This document shows positions 38,938 through 47,726 of a stretch of DNA of 64,000 nucleotides, in pieces. Numbering within the stretch: position 1 is the stretch's first letter; each line of letters opens with the position of its first letter. The translations under genes and the position numbers were made by a program. Origin of the DNA: Kluyveromyces lactis (Eukaryota; Ascomycota; Saccharomycetes; Saccharomycetales; Saccharomycetaceae); NCBI RefSeq assembly GCF_000002515.2, contig NC_006041.1:1178001-1242000 (forward strand), in the 5' to 3' direction. The notes below the pieces were generated by a model that had not been told where the DNA came from, did no database searches, and saw only the letters and a list, made by a program, of their open reading frames with translations.

Positions 38938-40659
38938 CTAATGAATCCATAATGCTATCGTTTGCCAGGATGTGTATGACATCACTAGGGCTCCAAATAT
39001 TAAGATCGCCAGGTCTATTGCTTGTAATTTTTTATTATTTTCGAACACTTTGTAGTGGAATAAAGGAGGATAAATGTAAATCAACGGTATGCAAGCGAAA
39101 GATCCTATTAGAGACACGAATTTATCCAAATCGTTAGCACCGATCCATGCGATAATCACTGCGATGAGGACCACGAACGCTCTGAAATAATTTTTACGCC
39201 ATTTCACCTTAGCGTCAAATTTCCCGGACGCATTCTTATGGAAAATCTTGTTTTCGAGGATCTTTATAGCAGGGAATAATTGCAATGGTGTCGATAGGAG
39301 AATTGCCAGAGCGTAAATTAGTTGTACTGCGTTTGTGAAGATACTGTTCGAGGGGAAATTCAACAAGATGACAGTTTCTACTTTGGCTCCGAATGCAGAG
39401 TAACAGATGAGCCCACAGGAGATAAATATTATTGTTACAACGAGGATGACGTACATCAATGCCGGTTTGAAATGTGCAGGTTTTTCCATAGATTCATGGA
39501 TTGGGATCAAGAGACCGATACCCTCATATGTGAATATCGCAGTTCCAATAAATAACGTCCAGTCCGATTTGTTGAAAGACACCATGGAATCCGAAGCGAT
39601 GCCATGGTTCCAAATATAGAAACTGGAATAATAATAGACGTATACTAGACCCAAGAGAATGAAAAGATCTGCTACCAAAGCGGTGGCACTGAGTCTTGCA
39701 ATGTTTCTAGTCAATGATAGCGGCAAATAGAATGCTAGTTGGATCATAATCCAGAAGATTAACGAGTATTCGAGAGAAAAGACATGTTTGAAGAATGCCT
39801 GCAAGTTTGTTGCAGTGAACACAGTATAAGCAGCAGCAAATCCGATTTGCGAGAGTACAATCGATGAAAGGACAGTGAACTTCAATTTGGGTCCGAATAA
39901 ACGTGAACCCAATTCACCGTATCCATCCACTCCAACAGCAGTCTTCGTGTCTATCAACAGGATGAAGCAGTAGAAAGACACCGTGGCGCAGAACAAAAGA
40001 CACAGCGTACTGAACAACCACCCACCGTTATGGAAAGCTCTAGGTAGAAAAAGAACCCCGGTACCTACGAACGACTTTAGAAGGAGAAGTACCGCCTTCG
40101 TGGTGGACGTATTTCTTTTCTTCTTATGCAAGTGCTGCTGCTGCTGCTTCAGCTGCTGTTGTTGCTGGATATCGTTATTTTCCGAACTACCTTCGTCATC
40201 ATCGATGGCCATCGATGAAGTCTCTTCGCCATACCGATCCGCTCCCTGGTGGCGCAGGCCCCTAATACCATGACGAAGAAGCGCAGCTTCTTCGTCCTCA
40301 TCTTCATCAGTCTCCACCTCAGTTTCTGTTTCCTCATCCTCGGACAAATCTTCACCAGCGAAATGGCCGTATAACGTCAAGAACTCGTTGAAATTCCTAG
40401 TGATAAAGTTCGGTGTCTTCCCATGAAGTTTCAACGACTTATGAGCGATGAAAGATCTTCTGAACCCATTCAATCCTCTCATTTCCTGAGCTGACATATC
40501 CAATGGGTTCTGAGTATTTCTTGCGAAGTTTACTGATTCAGAGAAGGACATCGATCTTCTTCTCCCATTAAACGACCCTAAACTTCCCACCGGAGAATCG
40601 TTCCATCGAGGTAAATCGGACCCATTCCCTCCAGAATCTTTCTTGATATTGATATTCAT
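38938..40659 (-). CDS. AVT3: Vacuolar amino-acid exporter (AVT3/AVT4 type)
   Basis: 573-residue member of the amino acid/auxin permease family. A cytosolic N-terminus of about 175 residues carries acidic (EDEETETEVETDEDEDEE) and Gln/His-rich stretches. The transporter core starts at TTKAVLLLLKSFVGTGVLFLP and has about eleven membrane segments, with the family motif GTAIFTYEGIGLLIPI. In yeast Avt3 and Avt4 export neutral amino acids from the vacuole. Synteny with RPT1 (YKL145W) points to Avt3 (YKL146W); in a lineage without genome duplication one gene may stand for related copies. Shorter than S. cerevisiae Avt3 because the N-terminal region is shorter. Divergent from FOX2. Confidence 0.85.
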   Translation of the reverse strand: MNINIKKDSGGNGSDLPRWNDSPVGSLGSFNGRRRSMSFSESVNFARNTQNPLDMSAQEMRGLNGFRRSFIAHKSLKLHGKTPNFITRNFNEFLTLYGHFAGEDLSEDEETETEVETDEDEDEEAALLRHGIRGLRHQGADRYGEETSSMAIDDDEGSSENNDIQQQQQLKQQQQHLHKKKRNTSTTKAVLLLLKSFVGTGVLFLPRAFHNGGWLFSTLCLLFCATVSFYCFILLIDTKTAVGVDGYGELGSRLFGPKLKFTVLSSIVLSQIGFAAAYTVFTATNLQAFFKHVFSLEYSLIFWIMIQLAFYLPLSLTRNIARLSATALVADLFILLGLVYVYYYSSFYIWNHGIASDSMVSFNKSDWTLFIGTAIFTYEGIGLLIPIHESMEKPAHFKPALMYVILVVTIIFISCGLICYSAFGAKVETVILLNFPSNSIFTNAVQLIYALAILLSTPLQLFPAIKILENKIFHKNASGKFDAKVKWRKNYFRAFVVLIAVIIAWIGANDLDKFVSLIGSFACIPLIYIYPPLFHYKVFENNKKLQAIDLAILIFGALVMSYTSWQTIALWIH

Positions 40660-41429
40660 GGCAGTGTATACACCTCTGGCTGGCTCTGAAAGGTTTTGAT
40701 GTATGAGTTACAGTGAAATGGTGGGTTATATGTCTGGAAGTGTTGCATTTATACATATATAGAATGAATGTACTCCAGCCGAAAGAGAAAGAAAGAGAGA
40801 AAAACGGGAAAAGAAAACAGGTCACGTGAGAATAGACCCTGGTTCACGTGTTCATTAAACAGTAGTTACCGATGTTACCCGGACAACTGTCTCCTCATTG
40901 AAAATGGGGAGGGCGCTCATTATGTCCGTTGGTCACAGACCGGGTCTAATGATGTGAGAAACTGGAGAGCTGTGCCTTCTGCGTTGTTACCCGGTCATGC
41001 GTCAGCATTAGCAAAAGCCCTTTTGAATGACTTAGTGCTATGAATGGATTCAGTATTATGTCCAGAAACCATTACGGATTAGCACTTTGTAGCACGGATT
41101 AATTTACTTAATTCCAGTCAGTAATCCACCTCAATTCCAGAGCAGTCACTTTTTTCCTTCATTATTAAGGTTTCTTTAGACATTTTGTTTCCTCGTTATT
41201 TAAGGGTTGGAGAAGTGTTCATTGTGATCTTGACACATTGTGGGGAAAACCCTATAAGTATTTGAGGACGAAACATTGTTATCCGCATATATAAAGGGGA
41301 TCGGTAAATCAGTTTTTCAATTGCATCTCATCACTTTATTATACTATAGCATAGTATTGGATGGGAATCAGTCAATGATCTAATATTAATTACATACAAA
41401 GAGAACAGAACGGATCACAAATTAAAATT
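40660..41429. promoter_or_regulatory. AVT3/FOX2 divergent promoter with two Reb1 sites
   Basis: Two Reb1 sites TTACCCGG at 40875-40882 and 40987-40994, 112 bases apart in direct orientation. E-boxes TCACGTGA at 40822-40829 and TCACGTG at 40844-40850 lie near AVT3. Nearer FOX2 is a direct repeat ACGGATT at 41074-41080 and 41094-41100 (20-base period). I could not find a clean oleate response element (CGG-N3-TNA-N8-12-CCG). Confidence 0.6.
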
Positions 41430-44099
41430 ATGTCGTTAGAATTTAAGGACAGAGTAGTTATAATTACAGGAGCAGGTGGTGGGCTCGGTAGGGTTTATGC
41501 GCTAGAATATGCTAAACGTGGTGGTAAAGTTGTTGTTAACGATTTAGGTCGTAGTGCAGCGGATTCAGTGGTTCAAGAGATAAAAAAATTGGGTGGTGAA
41601 GGTGATGCTGTAGCTAATTACGATTCGGTTTCCGATAATGGTGCAGCGATAGTAGAAACTGCCATTAGCAACTTTGGACGCGTTGATATTTTGATTAACA
41701 ATGCAGGTATTCTTAGGGATTCGTCTTTCGCTAAGATGTCCGAGAAGCAATTTCAACAAGTGATCGATGTTCATTTGAACGGTGCCTTTAAGTTGACTAG
41801 AGCTGCTTGGCCTCATATGAGGAAACAGAAGTTTGGTAGGATCATAAATACATGTTCTCCTGCCGGGTTGTATGGGAATTTCGGTCAGGCTAACTATTCT
41901 GCTGCAAAACTGGGTTTACTCGGGTTTGGTGAAAGTTTGGCAAAGGAAGGGTATAAGTACAATATCAACGTGAATTCGATTGCACCTTTGGCCAGGTCAG
42001 CGATGACTGAAAATGTTATACCAGCTAATATCTTGAAAGAATTGGGTCCAGAGAAGATTGCACCCTTAATCTTGTATTTAACTCATGAAAACACTAAGGT
42101 TACCAACAATATCTTCGAATTAGCTGCAGGGTTCTATTCTCAAATCAGATGGGAAAGATCTTCTGGTGAATTGTTCCACCCAAACGTTGAGACACTAACT
42201 CCAGAAACTATTTTACCCAAATTCAATAAGATTATTGAGTTCAAGGATAAACCTTTCAACAAGGTACAACATCCCATTGAATTATCAAATTATAACGATT
42301 TGATTACGAAAGCCCGTGAATTACCAGAGAACAAGAATGGACCAATTCCAATTAAATCTTTGCGTGGGAAAGTTGTTATAATCACCGGTTCTGGATCTGG
42401 TTTAGGTAAATCACACGCTCAATGGTTTGCTAGATACGGTGCCAAGGTGGTTATCAACGATATCAGGGACCCCAGTGCTGTTGTTGATGAAATCAATAAA
42501 AAGTATGGCTCCGGTTCCGCAGTAGCTGATACTCACGACATTGTGAAAGAGGCTCAACAGGTCGTACAAACTGCAGTTGACAAATTTGGTCGTGTTGATA
42601 TCTTGGTTAACAACGCCGGTATTCTTCGTGATAGGTCTTTTGCAAAGATGACGGAAGACGAATGGAATGCTGTCATCAATGTTCACTTGTTTTCTACTTT
42701 TGCTCTATCGAAAGCCGTTTGGCCAATATTCTTGAAACAGAAATCGGGTTATATCATTAATACTACATCTACTTCAGGCATTTACGGTAATTTTGGTCAA
42801 TGTAACTATGCAGCAGCAAAAGCTGCCATCTTGGGATTCTCTAGAACTTTGGCTTTGGAAGGTACTAAACGTGGTATTACAGTGAATGTCATTGCACCAC
42901 ATGCAGAAACTGCAATGACAAAGACGATATTTTCAAGTAAGGAATTGAACAATCATTTTGACCCCGGTTTCGTGTCCCCATTTGTGGTACTTTTATGCTC
43001 CGATGAATTACAAGAACTCGGTAAGAACCGTGTGAAAGGTTTATTGTTCGAAGTAGGCGGTGGTTGGTGTGGATTAACAAGATGGCAAAGGAGTAGAGGC
43101 ATCGTTAACAGTGATGCAACGCCAGAATATCTAGCCGAACACTGGAAAGAATTAACAGATTTCAGTAAGGGTACCATGAACCCTAGTTCTACTCAGGAAT
43201 CTAGTATGGCAATACTTCAATCAGTGCATAAGCATGCAGCAGATAAAGCTAAACCCAAGACTTACAAGTATACCTCTCGTGATGTCATTTTGTACAACTT
43301 GGGTCTTGGTGCTACAACAAGGGAATTACAATACACTTACGAAAACCATCCACAATTCCAAGTGTTGCCTACATTTGCTACTATACCATACATGGCTGAT
43401 GGGTCCATTGATATCAAATTCGATGAGTTAGTGGATAATTTCAATTACGCTATGCTATTGCATGGTGAACAATATTTCAAGATCAATAAGTTCCCATTAC
43501 CCACTAGTGGTGAGTTGAGAACCACTGGTAAACCTTTACAGGTTCTGGGTAAAAGCTCCAAAGCAGCCATTATTGTTGGTGGGTATGAAACTGTTGATGC
43601 GAAGACCAATGAACCTGTTATTTACAATGAGGGAACATTCTTCGTTCGTAACGCTGTCGTTCCGGATAATAAGGTTATCAACAAGGCGAAGGAGAGATCA
43701 CCATTTGCAACGAAAGCGTTTGTCACTAAGGACTTAGGTGACCCTGATTTTGAAGCTGAAATTTCTACTTTTGAAGACCAGGCTGCATTGTACCGTTTAT
43801 CCGGTGACTACAATCCTTTGCATATTGATCCTCAACTTGCCAAATCAGTGAAATTCCCAAAACCAATTCTCCATGGATTATGTACCCTTGGTGTGAGTGC
43901 CAAGGAACTATTTGAAAAGTATGGTCCATTCGATGAATTAAAGGCAAGATTCACTAATGTTGTTTTCCCTGGAGACAGATTAAAGGTAAAAGCATGGAAG
44001 AAGAACGATGTTGTCATTTTCCAAACTACTGATTTGAATACTGGTAAGATCGTATTGGACAATTCTGCCATTAAATTGATCGGTAAATCAAAGTTATAA
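41430..44099 (+). CDS. FOX2: Peroxisomal multifunctional beta-oxidation enzyme Fox2
   Basis: 889-residue enzyme with 2-enoyl-CoA hydratase 2 and (3R)-hydroxyacyl-CoA dehydrogenase activities, the second and third steps of peroxisomal fatty-acid oxidation. Two tandem short-chain dehydrogenase domains: the first with cofactor loop TGAGGGLG at 13-20 and catalytic YSAAK near 157; the second with TGSGSGLG near 317 and YAAAK near 460. The C-terminal hot-dog hydratase domain (from about 620) carries LSGDYNPLHIDP and PILHGLCTLG. It ends in SKL, a type 1 peroxisomal targeting signal. Matches YKR009C in layout and length. Peroxisomal oxidation yields acetyl- or propionyl-CoA; ICL2, 10 kb away, handles the propionate route. 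Confidence 0.97.
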   Translation: MSLEFKDRVVIITGAGGGLGRVYALEYAKRGGKVVVNDLGRSAADSVVQEIKKLGGEGDAVANYDSVSDNGAAIVETAISNFGRVDILINNAGILRDSSFAKMSEKQFQQVIDVHLNGAFKLTRAAWPHMRKQKFGRIINTCSPAGLYGNFGQANYSAAKLGLLGFGESLAKEGYKYNINVNSIAPLARSAMTENVIPANILKELGPEKIAPLILYLTHENTKVTNNIFELAAGFYSQIRWERSSGELFHPNVETLTPETILPKFNKIIEFKDKPFNKVQHPIELSNYNDLITKARELPENKNGPIPIKSLRGKVVIITGSGSGLGKSHAQWFARYGAKVVINDIRDPSAVVDEINKKYGSGSAVADTHDIVKEAQQVVQTAVDKFGRVDILVNNAGILRDRSFAKMTEDEWNAVINVHLFSTFALSKAVWPIFLKQKSGYIINTTSTSGIYGNFGQCNYAAAKAAILGFSRTLALEGTKRGITVNVIAPHAETAMTKTIFSSKELNNHFDPGFVSPFVVLLCSDELQELGKNRVKGLLFEVGGGWCGLTRWQRSRGIVNSDATPEYLAEHWKELTDFSKGTMNPSSTQESSMAILQSVHKHAADKAKPKTYKYTSRDVILYNLGLGATTRELQYTYENHPQFQVLPTFATIPYMADGSIDIKFDELVDNFNYAMLLHGEQYFKINKFPLPTSGELRTTGKPLQVLGKSSKAAIIVGGYETVDAKTNEPVIYNEGTFFVRNAVVPDNKVINKAKERSPFATKAFVTKDLGDPDFEAEISTFEDQAALYRLSGDYNPLHIDPQLAKSVKFPKPILHGLCTLGVSAKELFEKYGPFDELKARFTNVVFPGDRLKVKAWKKNDVVIFQTTDLNTGKIVLDNSAIKLIGKSKL

Positions 44100-44490
44100 T
44101 TCTGGCTTTGTGTGTCAGAGAGCGTAAGCTGTAATGATTATGTCCCAACGTATATTAGTTTGTAGCAAATAATGAATAACGACCAATTCCAATCCGTTTT
44201 CTTTTGACATAAAACAATTTATATCTCTTTACTTATATACGTTTAGTAAAAGGATGGGTCCTATTTATATGAATAATGTGTAATTGAAGTGCTTTTTCGA
44301 AAGTAACGTTCTTTCGAGGGTTTATTTCATAAAATAAATAATAATAATGGTGCTCAGAAGAATATTTTAATTCCTTACTTCTAGGCTTTGGGATTGAGAA
44401 TATGCTTCCTCTCGTTAAGCATATCTAGAGAGAAAGCAACCTGCAATGACGAAAGTTCAAAAAAATATCATACGTATAACGCATAATCAA
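44100..44490. other. Convergent intergenic region, FOX2/QCR10
   Basis: 391 bases of 3' flank for both genes, AT-rich with TATATAC-type elements near 44235. No gene seen. Confidence 0.5.
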
Positions 44491-44993
44491 TTATTGAGGA
44501 CTGTCTTCTGGAGCAACAACCTTAACCCAGTGGTCACCGAAGTATGGGATCTTTCTGTAGAAGGCATCTTGGAAAGTTGGCCAGCCATCGGTGAACACGA
44601 ATAAACCGAAAGTAGAAGCACCACCCCAAAGAGCCAAGTTTGGAGCGTAACTCTTCAAGTTTTCAAAAGTGATTCTACCGAAGTGAGCAGCAGTCTTTGC
44701 TGATAGTTTAGAAACGTACTGATGAAGATAATTGTTTAGGGAAATATCCCTTGACACATGAAATGTTAGTAAAAAAACAGTCTTCAAAGGGCTTATATTT
44801 GCCCAAGATACATCAGGTATATGAAAGATCCTTCCTAAAGGTACTCATAACCTTACCTTTAAGGTCTGGAGATATCGGTATACCTAAAAAAATCTGGATA
44901 ATTCAGTTATGAGTTTTGATCTACTCCATCTCTAAAGTCTCTTTCAAAACATTAACCACATTCCAGACACATGTCTACACATACAGCAACCAT
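44491..44993 (-). CDS. QCR10: Complex III subunit 10, spliced gene with a 9-base first exon
   Basis: Spliced gene: exon 1 is 44993-44985 (ATG GTT GCT), the intron 44984-44719 (266 bases), exon 2 44718-44491. Donor GTATGT (44984-44979), branch box TACTAAC (44771-44765) and acceptor CAG (44721-44719) are all canonical. The product has 78 residues, beginning MVAYVSKLSAKTAAHFGR, with NLALWGGASTFGLFVFTDGWP as the single membrane segment, and ends APEDSPQ. It matches Qcr10 of the cytochrome bc1 complex, a small inner-membrane subunit near the Rieske protein; S. cerevisiae QCR10 also has an intron close to its start. An unspliced frame running into the intron to 44787 would give a false N-terminus. 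A CCAAT box lies upstream at 45165-45169. Confidence 0.95.
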
Positions 44994-45288
44994 TTTGGAA
45001 TAAGTATACTGGTGTTTTTCAGCTCTAAAATAGATATCTGCAACGTTGACCAAAAGCACATCCCATAGTAAAGGTATAATGCTCCAGTTAATTGAATTGA
45101 AGCTTTTTTATCTTTTTTATCATATAGTGTTGATGTCATTGTGAACGACGTGGACAGTGAGATGATTGGTTGTAGGTCACGTGCAAATAGGAAATTTGGG
45201 TACCATGATTACATATCTGTATCGGTTAACTAGTAGAACAAGGATAAGGACAGACACACTTGGCAATCAGGGACTGTTAATTATCCAA
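44994..45288. promoter_or_regulatory. QCR10 promoter with CCAAT box
   Basis: ACCAATCA on the minus strand (ATTGG at 45165-45169), about 170 bases before the QCR10 ATG: the Hap2/3/4/5 consensus expected for a respiratory gene. TCACGTGC is at 45177-45184 next to it. The other end is the 3' flank of the mannosyltransferase gene. Confidence 0.6.
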
Positions 45289-46539
45289 TTATTTGAGTTC
45301 TGTTGTCATAGGCTGTGTCCTGTCCATATTCTTATTTTCTGGTAATAAATATGAGTAGTGTTTCTTCACTTGTGATAAGGTATCTGGCCTCTGCAGTCCA
45401 TTCACATCAAAGAACTTACTGACGCAACTCCAACGATGCCACGTGAAATCTTTTGAGGCTTGGCAATTGCATCTCAATATTTCTTTCAACGGGTTATCTC
45501 TTGGACAATCTTGATTTGGATTGTGTGCGTACCCTGTATCGGGTACAAAATGGATTTGGTCAACGTCTAGTAACAAACTAAATGCAAGCGTATGAACCGG
45601 AGCATCGCCCCAACGTTCGTAGAAAAACCCACCAAGTGAGTCCAAATATTGGAAATAAGATTCGTACCCATAACTCGGGTCTTTGAATATCTTTAAATGG
45701 GCAATCTCAAAGTTAGTCCAAAAATGACATCCGTTATACGTGGCTCCGTCATCGTCCGAGATGAATTTGAAGTTGTTTCGTTTGCTGACAAGTTCAGGGT
45801 GCATTTCGAAAAAATACTTATACGTATGTTCCCATAACGTCGGGATCGTCTTTTGGTCTTCACCCATGGCCATGGCAAACCCGTATAATTTGTCGTTTTG
45901 TCTCATATGCTGGAATACATCATAGTTTATATCACATCCGAATTTCACGTAAGGTTCCACACGCCAATAGTATTCAACATTTGCTAGTTCTGGTAACTTG
46001 TAAAACAATCCAGAATTGAATCTACACATGAAACGATACGATTCGCTAGCGCCATAAGCAATTTTCTTTTTGCCCATTTCCTCTCTAACTTTGGCAGCTT
46101 TTCCACGATCGATATTATCTGGATAGTCGAAAAATTCTTTCGGAAGCGTGATATACTTTACGTTACCGCTAACTTCATTAGAAGTACCATTGATGAACTC
46201 TTCAGTGAACTTTTTATCGTTTACAAACCACCAATCGTAATGGTATTTCTTGTTGAATCGTCTCTCGAATTGTCTAATTGATTGCAACATACCATCCAAT
46301 TCCTCGTTTCGCACCAAAGAAAGTATAATATCATTACCCCTATCATCAGTATAAAACTTTTCAACTGGTTTCTCGTCCTGTACCGATGATTTTGGTTCTG
46401 ATTCTGGTTCTGGTTTTAACTCGGCAATTCTATCTTCGATCCCATAAGTCGACCAGAATCCATAAATTAATCCGATTATCGTGATCAATATGATACCATT
46501 TCGTACCGTTCTTTTCGATAGATGTAATTTACCGATCAT
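45289..46539 (-). CDS. KTR2: Alpha-1,2-mannosyltransferase of the KRE2/MNT1 family (KTR2/YUR1-like)
   Basis: 416-residue Golgi type II membrane enzyme of glycosyltransferase family 15, which adds alpha-1,2-mannose to N- and O-linked glycans. A short cytosolic tail (MIGKLHLSKRTVRN) precedes the signal anchor GIILITIIGLIYGFW, then a charged stem with Pro/Glu repeats and the catalytic domain. Family hallmarks: SLVRNEELDGMLQSIRQFE, YHYDWWFVND, YWRVEPYVKFGCDINYD, NFEIAHL and GDAPVHTLAFSLLLD, plus paired cysteines near the end. The frame opens at a GTG at 46575; I use ATG 46537-46539. KTR2 and YUR1 are duplicates in S. cerevisiae, so a single pre-duplication gene corresponds to both. The exact paralogue is uncertain. 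Confidence 0.78.
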   Translation of the reverse strand: MIGKLHLSKRTVRNGIILITIIGLIYGFWSTYGIEDRIAELKPEPESEPKSSVQDEKPVEKFYTDDRGNDIILSLVRNEELDGMLQSIRQFERRFNKKYHYDWWFVNDKKFTEEFINGTSNEVSGNVKYITLPKEFFDYPDNIDRGKAAKVREEMGKKKIAYGASESYRFMCRFNSGLFYKLPELANVEYYWRVEPYVKFGCDINYDVFQHMRQNDKLYGFAMAMGEDQKTIPTLWEHTYKYFFEMHPELVSKRNNFKFISDDDGATYNGCHFWTNFEIAHLKIFKDPSYGYESYFQYLDSLGGFFYERWGDAPVHTLAFSLLLDVDQIHFVPDTGYAHNPNQDCPRDNPLKEILRCNCQASKDFTWHRWSCVSKFFDVNGLQRPDTLSQVKKHYSYLLPENKNMDRTQPMTTELK

Positions 46540-47726
46540 TGCATGGTCAATTGATATACAAGACTTATTTTGCACAGTCCGGAAACCAGCCTGCTGATAC
46601 TGTACTTAAGTTTCCCATTTTATATCAACCATGTTAAGTTGCTTTTAAAGGCAAGAACCGACATCGACTCATTTGACATTTTCATCACTGAAGCCATGGT
46701 AAGAAGAAACTCGGAAAAACGTTACACAGGAAAACGGGGCGTTCAACAATGGAGAAAGACGGAAAATGGAAAACGAGAAATTTGAAAAAAAAAAATTGAA
46801 AAAATGAAAAGTTAATAATGAACTTGTTTTAGAAAGTATAATAAACGAATGAATTACATAAAAGTTATGAAATATAAAAATGTCTATAAAGAATCGCTGT
46901 GTAAAGTGTAGTTTATATGTGTATTCAATGTGTGTTGTTGTTTATATCTCAAAGTAGAATACAGCAACAGCTAGTGATGTGAAAGAAAAAATGAAAGTTT
47001 TTAGAGAAAAGCGCGGTGGTGGTATTATTGGTGTCAGCGTCAGTGTCAGCGTCAGCAGCGAAAATCAACGACTTTTTTAATTTTAATTATTCTAGTGACA
47101 CAGAAAGAGACAACAGTAAGGTGTGAGGAATTGGTACATGTTAATGATTTGTTTTTCACCCAAGAAGAAGTTTGGGTGGAAAGGTGTTACAGATATAGGA
47201 GCTGAAGAGTTCTTTTTTTTATGGGGTATTTTTTATTCTCTTGTTTTTTCCCTTAAAACCTGGTTTCGATTAACCTCCTTCAAATAACTTGATTGATGAA
47301 TGAACCATTACTATAATAAATCTTGGAAATAAGCACGAATTGATCTGGAAATGCACAGTCATCGAATTGTGAATCTTATTCTAATAGAAATTGTTGTTTT
47401 TTTTTGTTGTTCTTTTATTCTAATTTGTCTTTATGTTTTTTGGTTATCTCATCTCAATCAGTTCAAGTTATTCGAATAAGCTACCAGCCTACAGCTTCTT
47501 TGATATATCGAAAAAAAAAAATATTATATTGTTAAAAAGATGCCCTCTAGTATCCTCTCCATACCATGAATATTGTTGAATATTGTTCGTATTTCTTCAA
47601 TTTCTTCCCCTTCTTCAAAATGAAATAACATGACCTCACTATTCATGTTACCAAAAAAATCCTTTGTAGATGACTACCGCTCGATGGTCTAATCACTGGA
47701 AATGTTTAAAAAGAAAAACTGGTTGA
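46540..47726. other. Intergenic, mannosyltransferase gene upstream region
   Basis: 1187 bases between two minus-strand genes. Mostly AT-rich with A and T runs. A short tandem repeat, four copies of GTCAGC/GTCAGT, is at 47033-47056. No gene is supported; the 71-codon frame near the KTR2 start is low complexity and lacks a family. Confidence 0.5.

Noticed and set aside
45289-46539. Calling the mannosyltransferase KTR1 or KRE2
   Set aside because: Stem and catalytic-domain wording looked nearer KTR2/YUR1, though I cannot be certain without alignment.
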